From Saturnia japonica (lineage: Eukaryota; Arthropoda; Insecta; Lepidoptera; Saturniidae), in assembly GCA_033032175.1 (NCBI GenBank), contig CM065318.1:10106001-10170000 (forward strand): 64,000 bases of DNA. The letters run 5' to 3'. Shown here piece after piece: positions 23,001-34,589 of the stretch (its first letter is position 1; the number at the start of each line of letters is the position of its first letter). A program made the translations under genes and the position numbers. Below the pieces are notes generated by a model that was not told where the DNA came from, did no database searches, and worked only from the letters and a program-made list of their open reading frames with translations.

Positions 23001-23225
23001 CATAAGACCCGCCTGAGGGTAAGCGGCTTTCGTAGCCTATGAACGCTTGTAATACCAGAGGTATCACTATCCCCTTGCTGACCTTGAAGTTTGATCCTAC
23101 CTACTCCAACAGGAAACCCTACTCACCGCAGGAACACAATACAAGGTTATTTATTTGGCTGCGACTTTCTGTAGGGGGGAGATATTTTACCAGTAAAACT
23201 ACCCCATGCAGAGAGAAATTTCAAA
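23001..23225 (+). repeat. Dispersed repeat, second copy at 61164-61360
   Basis: Matches 61164-61360 in the same orientation: GGTAAGCGGCT(T/A), GTAGCCTATG(A/G)ACGC, ACTCACCGCAGGAACACAA, TTCTGTAGGG and CAGAGA(G/-)AAAT. This is a widespread-looking SINE or MITE body. No pol III boxes were found. Confidence 0.65.
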
Positions 23226-23311
23226 AGAAATTTTTTCTGTAACCTACCCCTCTTTTAACGGTTTATAAATAGTTAGTTAAAAGGCGTCGCGTTGTACGTA
23301 TTAATACAACG

Positions 23312-23400
23312 CTTGCCAGAGTGGAATTACTATAAGGATAATCTTTTAATTTTTCATCGCAGTTCGATGTCACTATTGGTAGCAATTCCACTCTGGCAAG
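23312..23400. repeat. 89-nt inverted repeat / hairpin
   Basis: CTTGCCAGAGTGGAATT (23312-23328) is perfectly reverse-complemented at 23384-23400. Pairing continues imperfectly inwards for several more bases around a loop of about 50 nt. The size fits either a very small MITE or a microRNA-precursor-like hairpin. Neither can be decided from one copy. Confidence 0.6.
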
Positions 23401-23659
23401 CCATGATTAGGTATGTCTTATGTGACTGGAAAATATTCTCGTCACTTATCGAACACCATACGATTTATGTAAAACCTCGGAGTGTCTACTATATTGTAAT
23501 TTAACTACGAAATATTACAATAATAATTAGTCGTTGGTAGACTTTGTAACAATGGTCAAATGTTTGTCCTCATGACTTTTGATGTAAGTTTATATACGTA
23601 AATTAAGCGTTGTTGTAGTTGCGAGTCGCTCGCTATTTGTATTGAGACAATCACAAAAC

Positions 23660-23928
23660 TTTATTATTATTATAAATAAGTAATAATAAATAAATAAATA
23701 AATATTGGGACAAAATTTCACACATAACCATTTAATACCAAACTAAGTAAAGCTTTATTATGATAGTAGGTAAACTAAACAGCTGACAACATATTATATA
23801 TTTATTTTAGATATTGAACACCAGACACACAATGCTCATCACACAAAAGTCAGGTATGTGCAGGTATGGAACCCGCGACCTCTGGGGTCAATAGCAGGGC
23901 TTATTACCACTGCGCCACGGAGCCTGTA
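23660..23928 (-). mobile_element. tRNA-derived SINE
   Basis: Read on the minus strand from about 23928, it begins CTCCGTGGCGCAGTGGTAAT (A-box like) and continues to GAGGTCGCGGGTTCCATACC (B-box like), i.e. a tRNA-like head of about 70 nt. A non-tRNA body follows and the element ends in an AATA-rich repeat at 23660-23700. The head is too degenerate (no complete acceptor stem) to be a working tRNA gene. Confidence 0.65.
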
Positions 23929-23929
23929 T

Positions 23930-24405
23930 ACATATACCAATAATATACTACTACATTGAAATAATGCAAACAATGAAATCAATGCCGAATATTAAATAAC
24001 AAATGCGAAATTACGCAATCAGATTGCATTTACTATTCGTAGTTTTGCCTACAAAGCATTTAATTAGGTCATTACAATAGGTCCATCAAAATTTTAATGA
24101 TTGTGAAACCGGTTTCACTAGAAACCTGATATTTCGGAAATCATTAAAGTTGTCTTTGTATATATTATTCGTATAAATAATTTAATACCATTGTCGAGGT
24201 ATTTTAACGATTTTAACTTCTGTGGTTATTGTCAGAATTTCTAGTAAAAATACAAAACACCGGCTGAGGCCAATTGTTCGTCAGGTCAATTATGTGCTAA
24301 ATGGTTAATAGTAATGGTATATATGAGTAACTATCGATTTTAGATCCATTTTATCTACTGACAGACCTAAATAGTTAGTGTATGGGTTACGGTTTATTTC
24401 TTTAA
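23930..24405. other. Non-coding stretch, nothing recognised
   Basis: AT-rich spacer. A small inverted phrase around 24107-24125 (GTGAAACCGGTTTCACTAG) is a near-perfect palindrome with no evident context. Confidence 0.4.
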
Positions 24406-24407
24406 CA

Positions 24408-24880
24408 AGTTACGCCCCACGGTTTCACCCGTGTTAAATTTATACGACCAACTAGCAACGCGCCGCGCCGCGCCGCACCCCTTCCGTGCCATAGGTATGG
24501 AAATTACTGCTATTTAAAAATAATTGTCACAGCTTTGAAATTATATTTTTTATCACTGTTATTTTACCTACGATAAATTAATGTAAATGAAAAAAATATC
24601 ATTGTTTTTGTTGCATATATGGAATTGAAGTGGACACATACTTTATCATATGTAACAGTTATTTAGGATTAAATATAGCAAGTGAAAATTATTTTTGTTT
24701 TCGTATAAAAATAACAGTGATGCATAATAATCTCCATGCCTACCCAGGCCAAGTAGCCTGTCGTTGTTCTCACTTCATGTACTTGCCTAAAGCCAGCCCA
24801 ATTGCTTGACGTTCGAGTCGTTCATGATTGCTGTTCCGCTCCTTAGGGTGCTCCGTAGCGTGAAGCTATAAACTATAATT
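24408..24880 (-). mobile_element. Helitron-like repeat, reverse of 13826-14162
   Basis: The 3' end lies on the left: on the minus strand GGGTGAAACCGTGGGGCG, with CTAG mutated. The GC-rich patch GCGCCGCGCCGCGCCGC (24460-24476) and the downstream GTTCTCACTTC...ACTTGCCTAAAGCC block match 13826-14162 in reverse. Confidence 0.5.
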
Positions 24881-25204
24881 ATGTCACTAACATTCACCTA
24901 AATGCCAAAAATATCTGTACAAAGTTTAAATTCAAACGGGTGAACGATGTGCGAATGAATAGCAGACGAACATAGACCTTATATTTGTAAACAATATTGT
25001 ATACTATGCAACGTAGATTACGTATTTGTTTTGTTAAAAATCTAAATACTTAATAGAAAATTAAAAGTTTACTACTTAAATATATTGTTCTTGTAAGTAA
25101 TTTTTTTTAGGTAACTTAAGGTTTAAATAACGCGTACTAAGTAGCGCGCGGTTGCTAGTATATAAAAAAAAAAAAACGATCTGCATGGTCCTTTTTTATC
25201 GTTA

Positions 25205-25500
25205 TAGGTTTAGCGTTGTGGCTACAATCTTACCTGATCTTAAGTGACGATGTGGCCCAAGATGGTAGCACGCTAATCCTAGTGGAAGATTGGCTCTCAA
25301 GTGCAGCTGCCGGAACATACCTATTGGTGATTAGCGACCGATTTTTAACTTGAGGGTAGTAGCTAGCCAGGCAAGGTTTAGAAAAAACCTTACCACCCTG
25401 CAATAGTTTCATCACGATGTTTTCCTTCACCAAAGGCTCAGGTTCATTGCAGGGATTCGAACTCACGTCGGTCGACGTGGAGTCCGTAAACGCTACTAAC
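25205..25500 (-). mobile_element. tRNA-derived SINE, copy A
   Basis: One of three related copies (others at 26280-26575 plus and 62245-62520 minus). Landmarks are CTTAAGTG.CG, CCCAAGATGGTAGC, GGCTCTCAAGTGC, GGAACATACCTATTGGTG, TTGCAGGGATTCGAACTCAC and GTCGACGTGG. On the minus strand GTTCGAATCCCTGCAATG fits a pol III B box, and the head is at the right-hand end. Confidence 0.75.
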
Positions 25501-26279
25501 TAGATAGTTCTAGAAACCTAAAGATTAGCTCGTTCAAATGAACAAACAATCATGATCAATAGGTATTAATGTTAATATACAAATTAATTATAATATAGCT
25601 TTGTAATCTCCCGCACTGCCATTTGGGTATCATTTACTATTTTTAGTATGTGTGTGATCCTTACAACAAAGTTTTTATTAACGTACCTACTTAAAGTACT
25701 TTCATGATTTAAATTGTTTTCCTTATTATTATTTTTTTAAATATTTACAAAAAAATTCTACACGTGAGAAAACTTTATTATTAACGGGTTTTTAAGTATT
25801 TCACTGACTAACGCACTTTTAAAATCCCACTCTACTCGGTAGTCAATAGTTACTTGACCTTTACATAGTCATCGAACTAGAGAATGTTTTCTAACACAAA
25901 GTTAAGTAGCTACCTATATTTAAATTATTATCCTGCTCTTATACAACATAGAAAACTAACCTAACCTAAGATACACTACGTACGCTAAACCTTATTTTTA
26001 ATATTTTCGGTTAGATTTCTAAGTTTGATAAAGATGTAAACAATATAATCCCCAGAGCCAACAAAACACAAATAGTGATGACGTCAAACATACGTCAAAT
26101 GAATTTTATTGTTTCTTTGTGCTTTAGGCGTTCCTAAATAATTCACCAGATTGCGATAAAACTTTGCTGAGTTGATATACGCACACCCATGAAGGTTCTG
26201 TATTAGTAACTATAATGAGTTTACAAATAGATGCCATACGAGTCGCTTCATTTAAAATAGAACAGAATCGACGTTTCGG
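25501..26279. other. Non-coding stretch, nothing recognised
   Basis: AT-rich spacer between two SINE copies. No supported open frame. Confidence 0.45.
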
Positions 26280-26575
26280 AGCAATGTTGGCTCAGTACCT
26301 CAGTGGTAGTGTGCACGCATATCGCGTCGACTGACTTGAGTACGAAACCCTGCAATGAGCTTGAGCTCATGAGGAAATCATTGTAATAAAATCATAGCGC
26401 TTGGCTAGCTATCACCGTTAAGTTGAAAATCTGTCGCCAAACACCAATAGGAGTGTTCTGGCAGCTGCACTTGGGAGCCAGTTCCTCCACTAGGCTTAGT
26501 GTATTAGCACTATCTTGGGCCAAATAGTCACTAAACATCAGGTGAGATTCTAGCTCAACGTTAAACCGATAAGAA
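26280..26575 (+). mobile_element. tRNA-derived SINE, copy B
   Basis: Reverse-oriented relative of 25205-25500. It begins TTGGCTCAGTACCTCAGTGG (A-box like), then a degenerate B box (GAGTACGAAACCCTGCAATG), then the shared body GGCAGCTGCACTTGGGAGCC and ATCTTGGGCCAAATAGTCAC. Confidence 0.75.
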
Positions 26576-26599
26576 GTAAAAAGTCCCAGGGCAGAACTA

Positions 26600-27421
26600 G
26601 AACCACGAAATAATCGCTTTTTGGTGAGTCTGACGTTGCGGAATCATAAGGCGTCAAATGTGGACCTAAAGAAGAGCCTTGAAGAAGTAAGAGGAGTAGA
26701 AGATAGCTTGTGGACGGTCAGGAGCAGGCTTTGGCTGGCAACATCAGCAGTTACCACCCGGCCCTCTTGCACTATGTTGCTCGACTTCAGTATGCTCGAA
26801 ACTATGCTTCATGGACTCCGGAGGACTGGAACAAGGTACTGTTTTCTGATGAAGCTAGAATCTCTTTGTGTGGAGAGGACAGATGCCGGCGACTGCTGCG
26901 AAGACCACGGGAACGTTGTGCAGAAATGTGTTTCGAATAAATCACTCCATATGACGGAGGCTCCGTTATGTTTTGGGCAGCAATTTATTCGACGGATCAT
27001 ACGGAGTTAGTTTTTATAGAAAATGGAACATTAAATGCAAACTGGTACATAACGGAAGTCCTAATTCCACGTACACAGCCTGCCTGACTGCTCTTTAGGA
27101 AGATTTCATTTTTATGGACGACAATGCTCACCCTCACCGTTCTAGTGACGTGGAAGCGTACATGCAAGAAGTTGGGATTCGTCGTTTAGATTGGCCAGCT
27201 CGAAGACCCGACCTCAATCCAATTGAGCATGTCTGGGATGTTCTAAAGAGTTGGGTAAGATCCGTGCAACTTGCTCCACAAAACATCAGGAAGCTAAAAA
27301 TAATCATTGCAGAAGGGTGAGAACATATTCCTCAAAACGTTATTAATAATAATATCGTGGAAAGCATGCCCAGAAGGATTCAAGCCTTGATTTTGGCAAG
27401 AGGAGGTCACACTCGTTATTA
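26600..27421 (+). pseudogene. Decayed Tc1-like transposase (DD34E)
   Basis: Pieces in different frames, in the correct order: LRNHKASNVDLKKSLEEV (second HTH), WNKVLFSDEARISL (first Asp), YDGGSVMFWAA, FMDDNAHPHRSS (second Asp), RRPDLNPIEHVWDVL (Glu; 34 residues after the second Asp) and, past a TGA at 27318-27320, QNVINNNIVESMPRRIQA and a GGHTRY terminus at about 27421. The first HTH is missing and the protein is broken by several frameshifts and stops. It starts directly next to a SINE copy. No TIRs were found. It is much older than the 21-kb Tc1-like element and a different subfamily (NPIEHVWD against KPIEHAWD). Confidence 0.8.
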
Positions 27422-28238
27422 GGTTTCTACATTTGTTACCTTATTTAATTTGTATATTTACTGTTATTGTTTATTGTGTTATACTGTTTATTGTTTGGAC
27501 GTGTACATCGGTTTTATGGAATTCATCGAAAATGAATGAAAAAATTGCCAGAATTCACTTCACGCATATTAATGTACACGATTATAAGTATATAGACTGG
27601 GCACGTCAAATAATTTAATTTCATTAACTGAAATCGACATTAGACCGTAAATTTCGGTAGGTGCCCGTTTTTTTGCAAAATTGTGAATTGTTCACTGGTT
27701 TGTATATATGTAGATATAAATCGTGGCTTATGGTAAAGATAATACCAATTAGTCATGATTAGATATATGATCATGGTCACGGTAACAAAATTTTTATAAA
27801 TATTCCATAAAGAATTTCTAGAAAAATACCACATAAAGTAGATGTTATTGCGTAGTTGCCACTCGACATCTAATTTAACCAACAGATATGATGTGTGTAA
27901 ATACTTCATTTTAGACATGTTTATTAGAAAGGTTTGATAACACATAGATTACGCAGTTGGAGGTAAGTAGGTAAACAATAGGGTGTACCTAATTTTATCA
28001 TCCAGTGGTTGTGTTTTTAACACGGCGAAACATTATCTAGTTCAAGTTTTATTCATGTTATACCAGATAGAGTGACTACTATAATGAGCCGTATAATATT
28101 ATCAAGGTTTCGTGTACAGCGCAGCGTTGTTTTGACTTGCGGTCATACACAGCTAGGCCGTGCAATCGATCGTACGTGAAAGTTTGTAACACATTGACAA
28201 TACATTTTCTTCGTTATTTTATAATAAGATCAATAAAA
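27422..28238. other. Non-coding stretch, nothing recognised
   Basis: AT-rich. Open frames up to about 100 codons (minus, 27640-27945) show no recognisable motif. Confidence 0.4.
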
Positions 28239-28328
28239 ATGTATTCCATCGCCGAAGCTACTCTAGCTTTCATAGTTCTCTATCTTTTCTCCTTTTTGTT
28301 TGAGGTGGTCACTGGCTTGTTGGTTTAG
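28239..28328 (+). CDS. 29-aa hydrophobic micropeptide candidate
   Basis: ATG at 28239 in a favourable context (CAATAAAAATG), stop TAG at 28326-28328. The peptide is MYSIAEATL followed by a strongly hydrophobic stretch (AFIVLYLFSFLFEVV) that could be a single membrane helix. The preceding 100 bases are more GC-balanced than the flanks. The overall form resembles regulin-type micropeptides of insects, but the LF..F..LA..LF.L signature of that family is not kept, so no assignment is made. Confidence 0.25.
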   Translation: MYSIAEATLAFIVLYLFSFLFEVVTGLLV

Positions 28329-29976
28329 GGGCGACGCATTATATTTGTTTAAAATGTGATATTATTTTATTTGTAATTATCATTAAGTTAGGATTTAAGT
28401 GGTTTAGTCAAAATATCAATGCAATTATAAAATTTTTATTCATAAAAAATCTTATTTAAGTTTTAAAATAAATTAAAGTTTATTATTCATCTTCTCTACA
28501 ATATTTCCTGCACATTCTTCGACAAATGCAAGAGTCGTCGGTAGGTAAGTGTGACACAATATTAATTTAGATAATTATTTAAATTTAAAACATTTTATGA
28601 AAATTCTTGGTTTATGTACTTAAAAAAAAGAATGCAATGTCAAATATTATTTTTATAAATTTTTATTTTATCCATATATCACACATTTTCTACAGCCATG
28701 TTTTCTAATTATATTAATTCATTTTACACAAGCATAATTATATGATAATATAACGTAAAATGTTTTGAAATAAAAAAGGTAAAAATGTAAGTTTTTAAAA
28801 TTAAAGTTTTAACTGATTAGGTTTATTACATACGTATTGAGTACATAATGACGCTCCCGGTTTAAACTCCATAGAATCACACATAGAATAAAATAGTGTA
28901 TAATTATTTCTCTATTGTATTTATTCATAATTTTGTATGTTTTAGTACCATCTGTTGCATATATTTTATTAAAAATACACCAACAGTAAATAGCGCCCTC
29001 TGTTAGGCGGGTTCTTCTTCTTCTTCCTAACTTGGCAACTAGTCCTCTTTAATGAAGACCATCACTGCCAATTTCGAGTAAATATAGTGTCATGTGTTAA
29101 GACGATTTCAGTATCCTAACAAGATAGTGACTCCCTTGTTAGAACTTTCTTGGGAGTTTTTGTGGGATCTCAGAATGCATACTTTCAGTTTATATTCATA
29201 ATCCACCTTAGCATAAAAACCAAACTATATCACGCAAAACGCCACCATTATTACATAATATAGGGTCAAAAACATAAGTAAATGAATTCAAAATAAAAAC
29301 CAAACATGTCACTTCAAAATCCCGTCAAAAACTCCGTTATTAAGCAGGTTAAAATTACATCAGAAATTTGAATGGACCATTTTAGGCAAAGACTGATATT
29401 ATTTAGTTTCTTTTTTCTAATTTCCATAAAGTTTATGTATGTTTATGTTTAAATTCACAATTAAACAAATTATTAATATTTTAGGTTATGCTGCATGGCA
29501 TTGTTGCCTTTGCCACTGGCATAATAAAACTAGTATCGCAAAAGTGCTGCCAACTTAGCGATTTTGTCACTAGTTCTGGTGACTTTTGACCATTCTTGGC
29601 GGTATATTACTGTCGTTTAGCGAATTTTTATTTTTTAGTGATTTCTAGCGATATTTGAATCCTACCTCCTATATAATATAGCTTCTATTAATTACTTACT
29701 AGATATAAAAAGTGCCATAAAGTCGTACCTAATTAAAAGTAAATTATATTATCTTTGTGATAGTAGTACTGGTAACATTAATATGGTTATGAAGTTGGTT
29801 CGAATGACAAATCAATGTATTGTAGCTTAAGTGTATCTCTACTCTCGATGACTTGAATGATGAATGATGAATGATAAATGGAATAAAATTAATATTCTTT
29901 TAAATATTATTTTGCTGATATACATCGTGATGTACGCATGTACACACACATGCGCACAAGATGTAAGTGCGTGTAT
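28329..29976. other. Non-coding stretch
   Basis: AT-rich spacer. It contains a TTC trinucleotide tract near 29008-29025 and no supported gene or repeat pair. Confidence 0.4.
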
Positions 29977-30180
29977 TCACGCATTTTTCCCAACGGGGTA
30001 AGCAGAGAGCACATCCTCTAACTTGCTACGATCCTGGAATACATTTTTCGCTTCTTCAAGGTTAATTAATCGTTTCATGCATGCTTGTCGGTATAGAGTA
30101 CCCATGACCTGACCTTTCTTTAGAACATCCCCGATTTCATCGAGGAACATTCGTATATGCCTTTTTTCCAACGTTCCCAT
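29977..30180 (-). CDS. 67-aa open frame, unrecognised
   Basis: ATG at 30180, stop at 29977. The protein is charged and helical-looking (MGTLEKRHIRMFLDEIGDVL, then MKRLINLEEAKNVFQDRSKL, ending SAYPVGKNA), with no membrane segment. It is more GC-balanced than its surroundings. The composition resembles a fragment of a mobile-element protein, but no domain is recognised and no partner sequence occurs in the window. It stands about 570 bp upstream of the GatB start on the opposite strand. Confidence 0.3.
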   Translation of the reverse strand: MGTLEKRHIRMFLDEIGDVLKKGQVMGTLYRQACMKRLINLEEAKNVFQDRSKLEDVLSAYPVGKNA

Positions 30181-30749
30181 TCACACTCGCCTTTTTTTGT
30201 TGAACCTTTTCATTTTCAAGTTTGGTTGTTCTTTGTGTTTACCATTAAATTTGTTTATTTTATGAATGATTTAAAAAAAGAGAGAAATATACGTTTTTGA
30301 TATAAATATTGACATTTCTGTGAAATGACTTATGGCTAGCGATTGCTAGTGACTTTTTGAAAGACGAATTTAGTTAAATCTGGTGAGTTTTCGCACCGGG
30401 TCTAGCGAATATTATTTTTGGCAGGTGGCAACACTGATTAATAAAGTCAAACCAAACAAAAAATTCACTCGAGTCATAATGTCTAGATGTGGGCAATTAT
30501 CAATGATTTACGTAATCGAGATATTTTTGATTAACAGTGATCGTTCATCATTGAAATAACTAGTAATATTAGTAATACTAATTGCTATAATCGAGATATA
30601 TTCTTAATCAAATGATTTCATTAGTGTAACTCAATCGCCTTCCGCTACTCTTAATTGCACACCACTAGTAATGTTGTAATCAGCTGTCTGTGTCAGCTGT
30701 TGTTTTGTTAACTTTAGTTTTAATTTTTAACCGAAACAACCAGAAAAAG
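30181..30749. other. Upstream region of GatB
   Basis: Non-coding. It presumably contains the GatB promoter and 5' UTR, but no convincing TATA box or initiator could be fixed. No other gene seen. Confidence 0.4.
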
Positions 30750-31157
30750 ATGAGATTTCTAAAACGATGTCGTCAATCGAACTACCATAAATGGGCAACT
30801 AGTTACAGAGATAACCATTTATCAATTGCTGATAAAAAATGGCAAAGTGTAGTTGGTTTAGAAATCCATGCACAATTAAACACAGAAACAAAATTATTTT
30901 CTGGCGCTCAGAACACATTTGGAGGATTGGTTAATAATTGTGTATCATTATTCGATGCTGCAATACCTGGTACGCTACCCGTGCTTAACAGAAAATGTGT
31001 AGAATTAGGATTAATGACAGCTCTAGCATTATCTTGTGGAGTAAATGAGGTTTCTATGTTTGATAGAAAACATTATTTTTACGCGGACTTACCGGCCGGT
31101 TATCAGATAACGCAGCAAAGAGCACCTTTAGCCAGTAATGGTGTTATAAATTTTCAG
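30750..31157 (+). CDS. GatB: Mitochondrial Glu-tRNA(Gln) amidotransferase subunit B, exon 1
   Basis: GatB is the tRNA-binding and kinase-like subunit of the GatCAB complex. In mitochondria the complex converts misacylated Glu-tRNA(Gln) to Gln-tRNA(Gln), using ammonia supplied by GatA. Exon 1 gives 136 codons. The start at ATG 30750 yields a basic, Arg-rich leader ([15 protein letters not shown]) fitting mitochondrial import; the open frame extends upstream but without a better ATG. The catalytic-cradle signature [20 protein letters not shown] is present, followed by [20 protein letters not shown] and the [15 protein letters not shown] motif typical of the family. The exon ends NGVINFQ at a GT donor (31158) in phase 0. 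With exons 2 to 5 the reconstructed length is about 523 aa, normal for animal GatB. Confidence 0.95.
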
Positions 31158-31458
31158 GTATTCTTTTAAGATAAGTCCTCTAATTGTACAGTTAGTTTTA
31201 TCATAATAGCAATAGAACTATTGACGAATGCTTTATTCATTTACAACATAATTAAATACATATATTATTTTCAGTTACAGTTTAAAATTAATTATTTTAT
31301 TGTGTAGGTATTGTAAATATTAATTTTAGTTTTCACATTTCATATTTCTGACCTTGTTGCTCGTAGCAAATTGAATAAAAGATCACAAAAACAAGTCAAA
31401 TAACTTAACAACTGAACAAAAGTAAATAATATTTATTGTTTTTTTTTCTTATTTCCAG

Positions 31459-31635
31459 GTTTTCACACCAGGATTACATAAGAATCCATACAGAAAGAGT
31501 TCAAAAATCAAACAGATACAATTGGAACAAGATAGTGGAAAATCACTTCATGATACTGAATTGAAGTACAGCCTAGTGGACCTAAATAGAGCTGGGGCTC
31601 CACTAGTTGAGCTTGTTTTTGAACCAGACTTAGAG
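31459..31635 (+). CDS. GatB: GatB exon 2
   Basis: Acceptor TTTCCAG at 31452-31458, donor GTAAGT at 31636; 59 codons, phase 0 at both ends. It carries [17 protein letters not shown] (conserved IQLEQD segment) and the GatB family signature [16 protein letters not shown]. Intron 1 upstream is short (301 bp). Confidence 0.95.
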
Positions 31636-32780
31636 GTAAGTTTTGATGTTTATACCTTGTTATATACACAAACTTTTTAAAACTTTCCCATTTAACAAGA
31701 ACATTAGCCATATTGCAGAAGTAGCAAATGACACAACCCGTGAATTTCTGGGGGCCTGTTCCTATTGCAGAATTTTTTTATACAAAACTGAAGACATCTG
31801 CATAACATTAGCTACAGGCTCGACATTTGCTTAATCTGCCTCTTCCATAGATGTAGTATAATATAGATTGGCTATATGACAGAGAAAGAGCAAAGTAAGG
31901 CATATGTCAGAGTGAGATAGGGACATGTGACATGTCTCGAAAAGCTAAGGTATTACAGAGCCCATTTTCAATCGTAATGAAAATAAATATTGCTTATGTT
32001 CGTAAAGTATAAGGTTTTACAATATACTTTAGTGTTTGGTAGATGTATTACAGTTATTGTTACTTGTGCAGTGCCTTGTTGTAACTCAGCCAAAAAGAAA
32101 ATCTACAAAATATCCATTTCACATGTAAGGCCTAATAAAATGTTTTGCTCACAAACTAAATTGTATTAGAAAGTTCATAAAAGTTCTATTCATTAATAAA
32201 TTGAGAAAATATTTATTTATTTCAGGAAATCTACAGCTCTTAAATTCTAACTTATATACATAATTAAGTTGACATATTGGCTTAGCCAAAATGATTTCAA
32301 TCGTATTACAATAAAGATATAACAATTCTATACCCCATACTAATCGCATTAATTCTCCGAAAATATAGGAATTCAAAATAAAATGTTATCAAATACGATA
32401 TATACATACGATAGATTATATATACGAGTGAATATTTGCGAATTTTAATCTAAATTTCAAAGAGATTGACATATGTTGATAACAGTCTATCGAAAGGAGT
32501 TTGTGCGTATTCCTACAAAATAGATTTTAATATTTGTAATTTTTTAGATTTCCTCAAAATATTCAACTATTATAATAAATTTATTAATTATTATATATTT
32601 TTTAATTTATTATATATACAATTAATAAAAAAAATATTCAAAGATTTGCAGCAAGCATTTTGAAAAAGAATGTTTTTCTCTTATATACGTAAAATGAGTG
32701 AAGCTGCGTTCTGGCTCTGTACCTACATTATTCATGCCAGTTTGTTATTTTATTATTAATAATATTTATTGTAGTATAGA
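31636..32780. other. GatB intron 2, unique part
   Basis: Non-coding intron sequence upstream of the duplicated block. AT-rich, no repeat recognised. Confidence 0.7.
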
Positions 32781-32903
32781 TTGATGTTTAACAATAGCCA
32801 TGATAAATGGGTAATAATTTCAACTTTTTTTACAAACATGTCTTACATTATTGCATACTTTCATCCAAATGGGTATCCCTTAAAAGCATAGATTTTGTTA
32901 ATA

Positions 32904-33110
32904 CTAGCAATACCCGCAGCTCCTCACGCGTTTATTATGTAATAATTTCTTCATATCTTACTCATTATTTTTACTCATATTTCATGATTTCTTAAAGTAT
33001 TATCTAAAATTCATATAGTCTATCAAATAACTAATGACATAAGCTTCCCGAGTACAAAATTGTATAAGAATCTGTCAAGCCGTTTTGAGTGAAATCTGGA
33101 CACATACCTT
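32904..33110 (-). mobile_element. Helitron 3' end in GatB intron 2 (repeated at 37277)
   Basis: On the minus strand the sequence ends GCTGCGGGTATTGCTAG next to host T (CTAG at 32904-32907). Body wording such as TCTGTCAAGCCGTTTTGAGT matches common lepidopteran Helitron bodies. The same structure is present in the duplicate at 37277-37480. Confidence 0.5.
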
Positions 33111-33228
33111 CACGTAATTTTTTTTTACGATTTTTACGTATTCGTTATTTTCTGAGTATTCTATCGAGAAATTTGTAGAAAATTCATGTAAATACAGTAT
33201 ATATTTATAATAAAATAATAGTACATTA

Positions 33229-33342
33229 TGGTACAAGTGTGTAATGTTGGTGATTACCGCTGAGGCGCCATTGAGACCCGAGCCGTTAGATGAGGGTCTT
33301 AAGAGAGCCGAGGACGGTAATCACCAATACACACGTGTATCA
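33229..33342. repeat. Imperfect palindrome (repeated at about 37602-37714)
   Basis: The left arm at 33229-33259 (ending TGTTGGTGATTACCG) pairs with the right arm at 33314-33342 (beginning CGGTAATCACCAATACACAC). The loop itself contains a smaller GAGACCC/GGGTCTT inverted pair. It could form a cruciform or be a small MITE. The flanking DNA from 33343 to about 33770 is also bounded by an inverted TTTTTCAACACACTTG motif. Confidence 0.6.
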
Positions 33343-34589
33343 TACGACGTTTTTCAACACACTTGTGAAGAAAATAATAATAGAAAATCATTTTATTTAG
33401 TACATAAAAAGTTTATTTAGAGAAATAATTAGTAAATGTGCAGTTAGTAAAATTATAGTTAATTGTTTTTGATGGCATGGCGGTTTTATCAGATAAATTA
33501 TTTATTGAAATACTTTCATGTTCTATTGTTATTTGAGATGGTTCATTATTCGTGTAGGTAGGTGAAATCCAATCATTGGATGTACTTTGCGTTTCGCCAG
33601 TAGGATGTGCCTCAGAATCAAGTCTAATTCTTTTTGTGATTTTTGCTCTTTATCTCACTTGTGAATAATAGCAATGAAAAATTCACAGTTTGATTACAGG
33701 TGTCATTATGTGCCTAATTGCGGTGATATTAGAGCCACTTTATGAGCAAGTGTGTTGAAAAAAATCATTTTGTTCTATTGATCATTATCTTTTTTGTATC
33801 GAAACTTTTTGAAGAACAAAGCAACTCGACCAATAAAATTATATTACTAACAACATCTATGGCCTCTGCCATGTAATAATGTTTTTGTCTATTTTCATTT
33901 TATGTTTGTTTTAGTTTGTAAATGTCATTTTTCTCTTTTTCTATTAAAAAAAGATGGTAGATTGATGGCCATTTTCATTTCATCTATCTATTGTTAATCT
34001 CACTTGTGAAAATAATTAATGTATTTTTATGTGTTTTCCATTATTATAAATTTAGTAAAATAAACCATTGATAGATAATAGAATATTGGATGCACTAATG
34101 TGATTATTTTCAATATAAATCATTTATTCAATATTAGAAGGATTCCAGGAAAGTATTAGGATGTTATGATATCATTAATATCTTAGTTTTGCAATTTAAA
34201 TAATTATAACTTTTACTAATAAAAATTGTGTGATATTTATCATATTTATAATCAGAGACTATAGTTGTTACTTACTGTTATACTTGTTTTACTGTAGTCT
34301 CTGTTATAATGAATATATCAACAAATACAATTAAATAACTTAGATTATTTTTTTGTAATGTCATTAAATATTAAGATAAATATTAGTTATAACTTAAATA
34401 TTGTGAATTAATATTAAGTATTTATATTTATATAGGTTATAAATTAGATAGTTTAGATAAAATCAACTTAAAAATTTAAGTTATAATCACTCAATGATAT
34501 GGTATCTGACCACTCTGGACACAATTTCATTATATGGGTTAAAATCCTACCTTTTAGAGAAGAAAGAAAACATGCCATGACAATTGGGT

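Noticed and set aside
23860..23928. Possible minus-strand tRNA gene
   Set aside because: A- and B-box-like motifs are present, but no complete cloverleaf, and an AATA-rich SINE tail follows.
32807..32995. 62-codon frame repeated at 37180-37368
   Set aside because: It is repeated only because it lies in the duplicated block; it crosses a Helitron end and has no motif.
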